From contig VWZF01005764.1 of assembly GCA_013396755.1 (NCBI GenBank), positions 732,365 to 796,364 on the forward strand: a DNA stretch of 64,000 nucleotides, read 5' to 3'. Origin of the DNA: Sclerurus mexicanus (lineage: Eukaryota > Chordata > Aves > Passeriformes > Furnariidae). Below the pieces are notes generated by a model, which was not told the origin of the DNA, ran no database searches, and saw only the letters and a list, made by a program, of their open reading frames with translations. Shown in pieces: positions 50,571-63,051 of this stretch. Each line of letters begins with the position of its first letter. Position 1 is the stretch's first letter. A program made the translations under genes and the position numbers.

Positions 50571-53500
50571 TATCAGATACTGCAGCAGTGGAGCAACCCA
50601 GAGTGCCACTGGCTGGCACAAGAAAGCAACACCAGCCATTTTGGTAATTCAATAATCAGCAACAGAGAAACAACATAGCATATGTCTGCCTGCATTTAAG
50701 ATTTGGAGTGGATAGGAGTGTGTGAAGGCACACATTTTCTGGCAATCTTTGGGCATTATTAAATGGTCTTGAAGTTGCTCCTTTTTATTTTAAAAATTTG
50801 GATGAAGACTTGTTCTTAAAAGAATGTGGGGTTTTTCCTAGTGGGCTGAAGATGTTACATCTCTGCTCTGCTGCACTGCAAGGGAAAATATGAATGTGAA
50901 AAAAATAAACAAAATGGATTTTGAACCCAAGTTTTTGGAGTGATTCAAAGTAATTGTAGCACTACAGATTTTCAAGAGTGCTCTTTGGGTTTCTGGGCTT
51001 GCAGAATTTAGAGCAATTTAAAATTAATGGAGTACTTAAAGTTTTTAAGAGCACTTCAATTTGCAAGTGATCAGAGTTCAGGGATGCAGAGAAGAAGTAA
51101 ATTAAAATAACTGGAAGTGTTTTTCAGTGTTTATCGTAACTCTGGCATAAATGGCACCATATTCACAGGCTGCCAGCACTTACATTGCGTCCTGTGTGCC
51201 ACAGAGCTTTATCTCTATGACAATGAGCTCTTCAACAAAATCAACTGTCTGATCATGGCCTCTTAAGAGACAATCTATATTTTTAAACAACAAAATAACC
51301 TGCATACTCTTTGGGCACAATGTCTTTGTCAAAAGCTTTTTTAGGCATATTTGAAAGGACTTAGACCTAGGTGGAAAGTTAAGGAAAGGTTGAATTGAAA
51401 GCTGGCACCCCATGTCCTGCACAACAGCCCTCATGGATGCCGACACGCTTACAACAGCTTTCCACCCCTTCTGGCATCATTACACCCTTAGGCTTTATTT
51501 CCAGTTCTCTGGTTTCCTCCAAGTGCCCTGCTGCAGGAAGACAGCAGGAATGGCTTTCCTTTCTTTGCACAGGGATGTCTATAGTAACATGTAAAGGCAT
51601 GTAGATAAGCACAGCCTGAAAAAAGGGGTTTTGAACACAGTAATTTAACTTAAAGAAGTGAAATATGAGATCTTACAAACCCAAAGCTAAATAAAATAAC
51701 CCTTTGAGATTTCTTGGAAAAATACACTTGTGAAGGTATCTTTTCACGCTAGGATGAAGGCAGATACATTGCTATGGGAGTACTTGGGCAAATTACATCT
51801 AATGTAGCTCCTCAATGGACTATCAGGGCATTTCCTTGCGTATCTATTGAAACTTGTGACTAAGAAATTACTTCTCAGTTGTTCCATTCATCTGCAATAA
51901 ATCTCATGACTGTAGAGGGAAAGATGCCATCCTGAAATTACAGCCTCCTCGTCAATGTACTTGAATAGGTTACCCAGGGATTGTCATTTTTCATCTGAAA
52001 GCAGACATCAGGGTTCCTTTTTCAAAGTGTTATTTGAAGTAGTAAATGATGTGGAGAAAAGAGCTGACAGCAGAAAGGAAAATAACATTTGCGCGTCTTG
52101 CACAGCAATTTGAGAGAAGGGAGGTGCCAAAGAGGAGCTGATCCACAGGGAGGGGGGAAAGGTGGTGAGGTTCTGAACTGCAGTAGGGGAGTTACCTGGG
52201 CTTGAGCTCTGATTTGACTTCTCTCTAAAGGTTCAAAGCTTTTTCTGTTTGTTTTCTTTAACCAGGCACCTAACAGATCCTGTCAAAAAGAGCTGATAAT
52301 TAATTCCAGAAATAACTCAGACCACAGAAAGTGCCCACGAACCTCAGCACAATGAGTCCTGCCCACGACTGTGGTTTCTGAACATTGCAAGGAAAGAGGA
52401 GGAGGATGCGGGGAGGAGGATTTTCCTGCTAAGATAGCACTGTGGAGGCAGAAGGGATCAGCTGGAAGAAGTGAAGGGTTCAGCAAACCTACACAATCTT
52501 GGAAATGAGTAGGGGAAAAGGTGAAATAAAGAGAATTTCAATGAGAAATTTTTCTAAAGTTTCCCATTTCTAAACTATGTATTCTGAAGAGAAGGAAAGA
52601 GAAACAAAAAGCCTTTCCACGCCCCTAGATCAATGCCACAGGCTACCATCATGCTCTCTCTGTGAGATGGAGCCTTAATTATGGGAAAGCAGTCACTGAA
52701 TTTGCCTACACCACCCAATTCACCAAGGCACAAGTGGGAATTTTTTTTTCCTGTGAGGCATTCAGAGACACACCAAAGACAACGAAAAAGCTGGATTAAA
52801 GCCAATGAACTCACAATTAAGTAGCAGAAACAACCTGAATGCATGTGAATTCCTGTGTGGAAATAGCAACTAGACTGGAGCAGAGCCTCCCACTGAGCAG
52901 TGCCAAGAGTCCTGCCATCAGGCCCTGCATGGTCCCAGACCCTGGTGAGGCACTTACCTGACAACTGCTGGTCTTCAAGAGCAAACTAAATCCACCTCTC
53001 AAGAGTTGAAAGAATGAGTATCTTGGAATCTTGGTAAAGGACCACCCTTTTCTATGAGCCATAACAGAGGTGCAGCTTCTGCAGCCCAGCAGAGAGATGG
53101 AGAACACCCAATGAGGAGCCATTACGGGAAGGTTCCCACACACCTATGTGAGTGCTGCCTCCTTATGCTGCTCCTTCACCCCCTGCTTCTGCAAGCACAA
53201 GCATGGTCAAGAGAAGACCATTGGGGCACTTATATCTAGTGCCCTGAAAAGGGAGGTTACCCTATCCAACAGCACAGCCCCACTCCCTCATAACTTGCCC
53301 TTGATTATCAAGCTGTTTAAAGTTAACCACTCATTGCAAATCTCTGTGCAATATCAGGTAGCAGCAATATGTGCCCTGTTAATTAGTAGTCTTCACTGAT
53401 GGATGTTGTGTGTGTGCTCCCAGGGAATATTGCTGTCCTCTGAAAGAGGATAATTAGGCCTGTTTATTTCCTGTGGCATTGGGAAGTAGCTAAAAATTCA

Positions 53501-54078
53501 GTAGTGCTGCTTTTAGACAGCTACAGGTAGCTGTCATGTAACTTATCTAACCTATGCCCTGAGTTACGAAAACATTGGAGCCAAGATACTGCTCCTAAAA
53601 ATGTGAGATACAAAGGGTGTTTTTTATGGAATATGATACATAAGTCTATATAACTGATTTTAAGACATTTACAACTAGGTGTCTTTTTAGGAAAAAAATG
53701 TTGCCTGAGATGTAAATGGGCAGTTTGTGAGATTTTGTAAATTGCCTGCAGATAGGGAAGTTGTGAGCAAGAAAAGATGATGGAAACACCTGCATTGTGC
53801 ATGGATTGTTATTACAATTAACCAGTACCTTCAGCTTTACAGAACTCTGTGGAAAGCCTCTATAGGATAGACAATGCAATTATGTCTGGAAAAGGCAATC
53901 ACATCTCCTGCAGAATAATTTATGAGGACATTAACTCAATAGGCAAATCATAATTAATTAAGAAGCTTAATGTGTTGACTTTTTAATGTCTAATTATATC
54001 TCTGTTTATATCAGTTACAGGTAAGAGTCAAAGTAGAGGCAGAATGCTTATTAAACAGTTTTCCCTGTTTTATTTTTT

Positions 54079-54091
54079 AAAAAAAAAAAAA
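54079..54091. repeat. A13 homopolymer
   Basis: Thirteen A follow a six-T run. Confidence 0.95.
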
Positions 54092-56290
54092 CCAACACTT
54101 CCCAGAGGAATATGAGAAGAGAGCTTGAATTACAAAAGAGGTAAAAGAAGTGATGAGATGGTGAAGCAAGAGCTTCATAAATCAAAATTTAATCATATTC
54201 TATGATCAAATATTTTTATCATTGAAATACCTGAATGTAAACTTAGCTTCCCTATTGAAATAAAGTACTTAATGCTCTGCCTCTCCAAACAATTTGATTT
54301 TGTGAATTTAAAGCAGTTCTTGTATAACAGACTTGGGCTTTCTGCTCATCAGGAATGTGCAAGAAGCTATGTTAATCATCCAGAAATGCTGCCACCATCT
54401 TCTATCACAAACTGCAATATGGAAATGAACCTTCTTTTTTTTTCCTAAAAAAAATTTATTTTCCAATTTCCTGTGAATGCAGCTCTTTGAGGTTTTCCTA
54501 GCCTTGCTTGGGTGGGGGAACTCTAATGGAATGAGGATGGCAGTGATGGATCGCGGAATTCACTAGGAAGAGTAAAGGTGCTGCAGTTGTCATTTTCCCT
54601 GTTCCTTCCCTCCTCTCACATGCTCCCACTGGGCAGGTGACTGGTGCCCAACAGGAGACACCCATCCTCATGGTGTCTGGACACTCTCTGCATCTTGCTG
54701 CCAGCAATGACCATAAGACCATGCTCTGAAAGTCTGAAGGGTCAGGCCTGAGTGAGTGATGGACCATCCAGGGAGGTAGTGGAGTGCTGGGAGCACAGAC
54801 CACCTTCCCCCAGCTCCTTGTGAAGCCAAACCTCTCTGTGCACAGCTCGGTGGGAGCAAAGTGCTTGTTCCTCTACCCGCATCATCTCTGTTGTGAGCAC
54901 GCAGCACAGCAGCACCAAGAGCAGTGTATTCCGTGTCCCACCCCTGTTGGAGCTCAGCACGGCAGGACTGGACTCTGCCCCCTAATTAGCACCCACTACA
55001 AACACATCCCTGCTGTGTGTTAGGCTGGCACTGTGCTGCTGCTGTGCGTGTGCATGGGGATCCTGGCAGCTGACCTGCTCCACAGAAAAAACAAACTATG
55101 CTAGTAATTTACTTAACTCCTCTCAAACAGCGATCTTTTCACCGGCTGTAATTTCCTGAGTGCAGTCTGGTTTGATTTCAGTTTTACTCCATGGCACAGA
55201 GATTCATCAAGCCAGTATGGCATTAGAAAGCACTACAAAGCATGGGATATTCCATCTTCAGGGTTGAAAAAATGTTGCAACTTGTATGAACAGGTGTTAA
55301 GGTTTTTATGAAGAGCAGGATTTTATATCTATTTAATGAACAACTTTAAGAATAGAAAAAGTAATAAGGGGAGGGAGAAAGGAGATAAAATATAAATAAT
55401 TAAATTAAAAACTTCTTAAAAAATTATTATTTGCAGAAGAGCATAATTCAAGTTACTTCCTGGCCTGCTTCATTTCCCCATCATGGGCTGGTGTCACGTC
55501 TTCAGTCCTAACTGTAGACTAAACTGCCAGGCTGCCCACGGCAAGGGAAAAGGAATGCAGACTCCCTTGCCACATCCTAGCGGTCGGTTGTGTTCCTGTA
55601 GGGTTTAAGTCATGAACCTGCTCTGATTCACAAGCCCTGATAGATTTAGCTGTGGCTGCTAGCTTGAAGCTGTCTGACCTGCTTTGTCCCCTCGAGTCTC
55701 CCCCTCCCAGCTGGCAAACAGACAGGGCATCTTCAGGATCTGCAGCCCTGTCCGCTGATTTATATCAACATGGGTTTAAATTAAAATGTGCAGTTTATCT
55801 GAATATTATTAATTCTCTACTTTTCCAAGGACAGAGCTGCTCACTATAGATCAGAGGTCTTCATAAATTCTCTTTGCCATCTGTGGGAACCACAAATGGA
55901 AGTTCATTTTAAGAAACTCTAGGCAATGCCTGTTATTGCTCATGTTTTCCATGTACTCAGCATTGGTAAAAATGACAGTGGTACAAATACTTCCCAGAAG
56001 ACCATAAACCACAGAGAACCTTTACAAATTCAGCTAAAGCCTTTGCCTGCAGGAGCCATATCAGCTTTCCCCTGTCCCCTGTTTGGCGTTGGAGGTGATT
56101 CACAGCTACACAAATAATGCTAAGCACAAAACGGGAGAATGAGAATAGTTTTATCATCACTCCCACCAAGATATTTTTCAGATAATGAGTAAGTCTTCAT
56201 CTATTAAACTATGTATGTTTTATTAGTTCTAGTAAGAATGTATTAGACTGACAAGGATCTCAGAGGTGTTTGTCTTTTTTTAATACCCAG

Positions 56291-56530
56291 GCTACTATTG
56301 CAATGAGAGCTCCAGAGCCAGGCAGGCCAGAAACCATCATGCTTCATCTGGTTAGGAAATTGAGTGATGAATGCAGGGGGCATTCCAATGAGGAGAGCTG
56401 CAGTAGATCTGGACACCTCAGGAGAAAATTAGCTACAGCTCAGACTCATTTTAAACCTCATTTCAGCCAGCAAAATACAGAAAGGTTTGCATTAATGAAG
56501 GATCCCCATAAAATTGTTGTTATACTCTGA
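56291..56530 (+). CDS. Weak candidate terminal exon G
   Basis: A good acceptor (TGTCTTTTTTTAATACCCAG) opens 79 codons and a TGA with no interruption in phase 0, the phase left by exon F. The reading starts ATIAMRAPEPGRPETIMLHL and includes VRKLSDECRGHSNEE, a basic LRRKL stretch and the end DPHKIVVIL. A donor-like CTG|GTTAGG at 56350 could end it earlier. I saw no AATAAA within the following 900 bases. The composition is protein-like, but a frame of this length arises by chance a few times in a window this size. The link to exons A-E rests on phase alone. Confidence 0.22.
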   Translation, partial: ATIAMRAPEPGRPETIMLHLVRKLSDECRGHSNEESCSRSGHLRRKLATAQTHFKPHFSQQNTERFALMKDPHKIVVIL

Positions 56531-57607
56531 TAGCGGTAACAGAGCAACAGGAGAGAGTCATCAGTAATATCCTTTCAGATACTGAAATTTATTGTGAGTA
56601 GTTTGTTGTGAAAATTTCTTTTTCAGATGAAGGCAGATAAGTTCATGACCACTGAACTCTGGGAAGGGAAATCGGCTCCACAGACATAAGGTGGCACAGA
56701 CTGAGGTTCTCTTGGAGAAGAAAAGGCCAAACAAATCCGAGGGATGAGAAAATTCAGAATGTTCTGAAAAAGGCAGTTTTTCTCTCTGAAGAAGGTGAAG
56801 GTTTAATAATAATGTCAGTTACACCTAGTAAAGTCACATTAACAAAAGATTTGTGTTAGTAAAAATGAAGGTCTGGGAAGAATTTTGTTCTCTGTTTTAA
56901 CTTAGTTGTTGACTTAGCTAATGACTCCTAAGGGGTACCTGCAAATCAATCAAAAACTGTGATTTTCATTGCTGGAAATGTGGTCAAAACATTCGGCAGC
57001 TTCCTTTCCTCACTACTGAGGGCTCTCCTTCATGCATATGAATTCTCCATGTTTGAAGAAAGCTGGTTAGACTAAACAGACTTAATTATCAAGCAGAACA
57101 AACTGGAACAAAGATGATTAGTTAAATGAACCCAGAAACCTTGAGGAAAGACAGAAATCTGTAAAACAAGTGAAGGTGGCCAGATATGTCAGGAGTGGTG
57201 CAAGTGTTTGAAAGTCCCTAATGTGGTACAAAGGAAGGAGGACAGTGATATTTTCACTCAGCCAAGCCTGCAAGCAACAAAATTACTGAACTAGAAAGAC
57301 AACTTGTCCTGCTTCACAGGGCTGTTGCAGAAGGAAACTTTCAGCAACCTCTGCCAATATTTTGCGATGAGCAGACAGCTAATGAAGTTCTCCAGTTAAG
57401 GAAGATACTAATATCAGATGAAAGCTGGCTCACTGGGCATGTTACTCACCCTGTAGCTCGAAGCTAAATCCTTTAGCTGAAAGTACAGCCAGGCAGCGAG
57501 TGTGCGGTATTGATGGTTATTAAAGCCCATAAATAGGCTGCAATATAGGTAACTATTAACTATGATTTTAAAAAGAGTGTTTTAGTTGTTAAACTCTGAC
57601 ATAAAAT

Positions 57608-57617
57608 TGATTAATCA
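57608..57617. promoter_or_regulatory. Palindromic TAAT-core site TGATTAATCA
   Basis: A perfect 10-base palindrome with a homeodomain-type TAAT core lies in a 190-base AT-rich block with further TTAAAC, ATTAAC and TAAA elements. Such blocks are often conserved enhancers near neural genes, but there is no conservation evidence here, so this is a guess from composition. Confidence 0.2.
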
Positions 57618-59847
57618 TTCATAAACTAACAGCTGGTTCTTTATAATCTATAAATTCACCTTTACTATTAAATGTAATGACAACCGCTGTTTGTCCTGTT
57701 TGCCACAGCATCCACATAACCACTGCGTAGAAAAATGCAGCCGCCTGCTCGGCCACCCCATGATCATTCCACTCTCTGCCTGGGTTGATTTCTCACAAAG
57801 AAAAAGGAGGTTTCTGACTTGCACTTTTCCACTCCTTCCATGCTGAGTAATGTGAAGTCTGGCACTCCACTCTCCAGCCAGAAGCAGATATCTTGCTGTC
57901 ATGAGCAGCATTTTCCCCAATTGACTGAAGATGCATCACAGAATTTAGCATATTTTCCAAAAGCAATTTCACTAATTATTCATGTAGAGTTAAAAGCAAA
58001 AGCCTTTTAAAGTGTTTACTGCCCCTTTCTAGCTGGTAAATTGGTTACTGGTTCAGATCCATTGAAATCACCAGCCAAGGACAGTCAAATTGCTTTTACA
58101 GCATGAAATGCAGAAAACAAAAAGTCCCTGTTAATTTAATTGGGTCCTTTCAAGTGCTTCAGAGATTTTCTTAGCAGAGGTGCTAACATTATCATCTTGT
58201 GCTACTTAAAACCCAACACATTTCTCACTATGTTTTCAAACATAACACTTGATTTTATTTTTAAATATTGATGTGGCCTGTGCAAATTTCTTAGAAATAT
58301 TCTATAGATAGGGCAATTCTGAGCAATTCTGGTTTTAACTTTTAAGGGACCTTTCAAGTACTGCGTGTGTTTTTCTCTTTCGGGAGAAAGATAGGCAAAC
58401 ACTTTTCTTAATTAGCAAATGCTTATATAACTTGCCTAAATATAAAATTAGACTTTATTTTCAAGCTGCTGACCTACTAGATTTCTTTGTGTCATGTGGA
58501 GCTCTGGCACAATAGTAACTGTGAAAATACTGCTAAAATTGGAGCTGCAAAAATCAACTGCTTTATTTCTCGCTTTCCTATGTACACAACAAAACCGGGG
58601 GGTCTAGCAACACCAACGGTGCAGGGGGAAGCTGGAGTGGGATGTATCAAGCACAGAGCAGAAGGGGTTTGGCCCTCTCTAAAAAGGCTGAAATCTGTCT
58701 CTGGTACGGCAAGGAGGTGTTTTGTACTGGACTGTCTGGGTGGAGGGTAAAATAAAATTTTCAGCAGAGCTGAGCATCTGCTACTTATAACTCCAGTTCT
58801 CATTACTGCTGAAAGCACTGAGAACATGTTGGCACACAAGATACTACTTGGGAGTTTTTATTCAGCCAAGCTCTAACCAGACCCAGTATCTGCACACCTC
58901 TGTGACAGAGGCTAATTGCCTTTGGGAATATCTCACCTCAGCTTTGCATCAGGTGCTCGTACCTGCACGGGCCCTGGACCTTCGAGTGCTGAACTGTGCA
59001 GACATCCAGCCCAGAAGACCCAAAGCTGAGTCTCTGTGCAGCTTTCCAGACCCTGAGTCATGGTCTATGAAAACAACAGTCTGGGGGGTTGCAGAAGGCT
59101 AAATTATTTGCAATTCAAACTTTGCTACAAATAATTCACTGCCTTGTGAAATATGTGACTAGTCAATTCCATTTAATATCCCAGTCATAGAAATAAAATT
59201 AAATAAACCCAATTCATATATTGCAATCTCATTTGGAACATGCTGTTGTTTTAATTTGTCTTGTAACCTCAAGCACTGAACAAAAATAATATACCTATTC
59301 TAATTGCTTTCTGGAAGGAGAGGTGCTAGAACAAAATGTTTTCCACTCTGAAATTAACTGACAGATCTACTTTTTCTTCCTTGTATTGATGATGGAGAAG
59401 ATACAAATACAGTACAAATGGCACACACATGTCTGCGCATAAGCCACGGATAGCCAACCTGGCTAGCATGTGCCTGGGTCTGCAGTGGGCAGAAAGCAGC
59501 GGTCTGGAGCAGGAGTGTGGATAAGGCATTGGCCTCTTTGGAAGGGACAAGGATGCTGCCGAAGCCCAGCCATGTGCTCATCAGCCCTGTCCTTATTCTT
59601 TAAAATTTTCTTATTGCAGCTTTTGAAAACTGTATAGAAGGATGTGAAACCTCCTGGGAAACTCACAGCTCATGAAAATCCATAAACTCGCTAAAGAGGT
59701 TGTTCATACTGGGAATGAGACAGACCAGTATCTGAATGCTGGAGGATTTTCTTGTTTTAGTCATAAAGCCAAAGAAAAACAGAACATTTTGACTGTGCTA
59801 TAAAGTTAAGGACTCACACCTCATGTTCTGACCTAAAGTTTTTAAGC

Positions 59848-59861
59848 TTTTTTTTTTTTTT
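59848..59861. repeat. T14 homopolymer
   Basis: Fourteen T follow AAGC. Confidence 0.95.
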
Positions 59862-62800
59862 GCTTATACATCATAGTAGGAAAAAGTAAAAATAAAAGCC
59901 CACCTGTGTGACAGACCAAGGTGTCCAAATAATTCAGGAAAGAGCACAAAAACAATCTCTGGCTATCTGGTAAGGAAGAGGGCAAAAGGAGGATAAATGT
60001 CATAGCTCAGTTCTGTCAATCACTCCATAAGAAAATTTGATTTGCTGGTTAATATGTTTTCCTTGACCTATCTTTCAATGAGTTTGAGTGACACTGCCAA
60101 GATGATTTATGGCAGTGAAGACCAGAAAATCAAAAGCATTTTTTTTGTAATTAAGACCAAGGAGTGATTTCATCCTTTTCTTCATGCAAATAGGACTTTT
60201 CTTGGACTTTTCCCTTGGTCCCTAGTCCCTGGTTTTGTCTCAGACATAGAACTTGCTTGAGCTGGAAGTGACTGTCAGCTGGGATGCTCAGAAATTGCTC
60301 TGAGCTGTGGCTCCAGACATACAGGAATGCACAAATGAGCTGAGAGTGATAACCATTCCTCTTGCTGAGTAAGTAAAAGTAAGAAAAATGTAGAAGTCCA
60401 TTCAGCGGGGTCAGTTTCCAGCTGTAGTGGCCAAGCTGCTACACGGTGCCGTGTCAGCAGCCAGACTTCATTTCGTTCAGCATCTTGGGCTCTGTGGCAG
60501 GTTTGGCTGAAAGAGCACTAAGGGGAAGAGCCAAGAATCAATTATGGGGAGCTAACTGATCAGCAATCTGGGTGCGATGTACTGGAGTTCAGTTGTCAAA
60601 GAGCAGGTGGGAATAGCTGTTAAAAGGCAGGTGTGGATGGGCATCACCGTGCTGCATTTCAGCTGGCTAAATGCTGGTGAAATCTTTCAGAAGAGCTGAT
60701 CCCAGGGATGGTCTGAGGATGCTCTTTAGTCACTCTGATGCTCAGCATCTCTGCAAAGTGGGATAATTCGCCCTCTACACCTTGGGCAGAGGCGTTGCAT
60801 CACCCCTTCTGGTGCCTCCTCATGGCCCTGTCCTGGCTGCCACAAGCTGATCTTAGGACAGGACTTTCTCAGCCCCACACCAAGACCCTCAAAGGCACAG
60901 CACAGAATGAACAGCATTTGAAAAACCTGCAGCTCACAGTAATTTTGTTCTAGACCTTGCCTAATTTTGCCCCAGAAGCTAATATACTGAAGTTCGTCAT
61001 ATACAAAATAAGCACAGCAATATCAATAACCATTAGAATGATAATAAACACAGCAATAATGATAAATATTAATCCAGAGAAGTGCCTAATAGATGACAGA
61101 ACTGCAAAGAAATCGGGTAACCTAATGAACAACTAATGGCTTCTTGTGGTAACAAAATTACAAATAAATTATAAACTATTAGAGCCCAATCTGTGCTGTC
61201 TCAAGAGCTGGGAACTTTTGGATTTGTGCTCCTTGGGGAGTGCAGGGTCACCAAGGCAACTGCCTGAGCTACCTTAGCTACAGGTCTGTCCCAAATCCTG
61301 AGTGCTGTAGCAGGATTTCCATGTTCGTTAACCATTCTCCACTCAGCATCTGTTACCTGTATCCAAGTTTTGACATTTTGCCATACCAGATGCTTGCAGG
61401 AATTCATGGCAGTAAGCAGGTTCTGACCCATTTTTTGGTGTGTTTAACACAAAATTGTATTAAACTAAGTAAATGTGTTCGAAAGTGTTCCCAACGCACC
61501 TCTAAATGTGGTCCCAAACTCACTGAGCTGATGTGGACAAAGGCACGCAGGACCCAGGGAAATACATCACAGCAATCCTTCGGGGCTGTAGGGTGAGTTG
61601 GGTCTTTTCCTGTTAAAGGAATGTGTGATACAGCAAAAGCTGGGACTAGCCAGGCTGGTGTAGACCTCAGCTTTGCTTCATACCTAGAACAAAACACCCC
61701 TTGAAGTAATCAGATGTTAAGGCAATAAAAACAGCCTGAGTCATATGCTTCCAGTTTGTAAATGTTTACATTGGAAATAAATAGCTGAAATGTGCTGTTT
61801 CTCCCAGACACAAACAATGCCTCAAAGAGTAAAATCAAATGTGAATTATGCATTACAATAATTATATTTCTTTTTTTCAGCATCAGTTTCCATTTCCGAA
61901 TTTCAATCTGTTGAGAGTACTTAGGAATCTTGTTGCATTTATGTGTTGCTCAATATTGTTTTCCTGATGCAGTATTGAAAGGGAAACAAAATCGCTCCCC
62001 CATAAGGGCTACTCAGACTTTGACAGATTTTTCTTTAGGGCCCTGGTTACAAATAAATGAACAGTTTTGAAACTACATAATGAACTCTTTGTTCTGTAAG
62101 GGCTTTACATTATTTAAAGTCTTTCAACCAGCTTAGGTCTGCAAGTTCTTTCAAAGCATTTTCCTTTGGATACAATGGTATCTGTAGATGGATGTAAAGG
62201 TTAAAATGCAAAATATTAGTCTGCTGAGCAGCTGGAAATTGCATGGACGGAAGGTGCCAAACCTAAAATAATTCCTCCTTTGAATTATTGGTCACTCTGC
62301 TTTTTCCACAGAAGTAATTACAAGCATATTGTCGTGGTGTCAAGACAACGCATTAGCATGGCAGCACAAATAAACTGGCTACTGAACTTTGGATGTGGCT
62401 GCAGATCCATCACGGCCCCAGCAGACAGCAGTGCTGGCGTAGGGCCAGCTGAGCCCTCTCTTCTCTATAAATTAAGGAGACATGTAAACCTCTGGCAGAG
62501 CCATGAGTTCTTCCCAGAGCACTTCAGTGCCAGCAGTCCTTATGGCTGAAAAAGGGAATGAAGAATGCAAAAACTCCCATAAAATCCACATGGACATAAA
62601 GGGCTTCCTGCAGGACTAAAGTTGCAGAAATGGAGATTAAGTAGATGTGGTAGCCAATATCTCACTGTATAGTTTGGGTTCTTCATTATTTTTGGACAAA
62701 TCTTGGCACAAAAGTTTTTGTTAACACTACTCTCATTTAAACACCAATAAGTAAAATCAGTGAGACTTCACTGAGTCATGAATTGTCTCTGGTTTTAAGT

Positions 62801-63041
62801 CAAATGGAACTACCTTCTCCCTTCATTCACATAGTTTTGTTTATAAAACCAGAATTGAAGTTGATATTTAATCCCAGTCCTTCCTTAGCTGGCCTTATCA
62901 CATGGCTGGTTTTGTCATACGGACTCTGCAGCCACTGATGGGTACAGAGAAAACCTGTAGATAATGGTAAGGTGGTAAGTGAGTGCAAGATCATCCTCCT
63001 GCTAACAAGGGATACACAAAAGGTTATCTTTGGATGGGAAG

Positions 63042-63051
63042 AAAAAAAAAA
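63042..63051. repeat. A10 homopolymer
   Basis: Ten A between G and C. Confidence 0.95.

Larger units (their letters stand above)
47564..56290 (+). other. Possible intron F-G, mostly featureless, with a CR1 relic
   Basis: 8.7 kb. It contains the plus-strand CR1 fragment at 50245-50570, very AT-rich DNA at 48640-48780, an A13 run at 54079-54091 and a juxtaposed acceptor/donor motif at 54020/54021. Minus-strand exon-like blocks at 48510-48615 and 52968-53050 have strong donors but no other support. No recognised gene. Confidence 0.35.

Noticed and set aside
52968..53080. Minus-strand exon-like block with donor TTGTCAG|GTAAGT
   Set aside because: The donor is excellent, but the reading does not resemble a known protein and there is no partner exon. 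It could belong to a non-coding RNA, which cannot be shown here.
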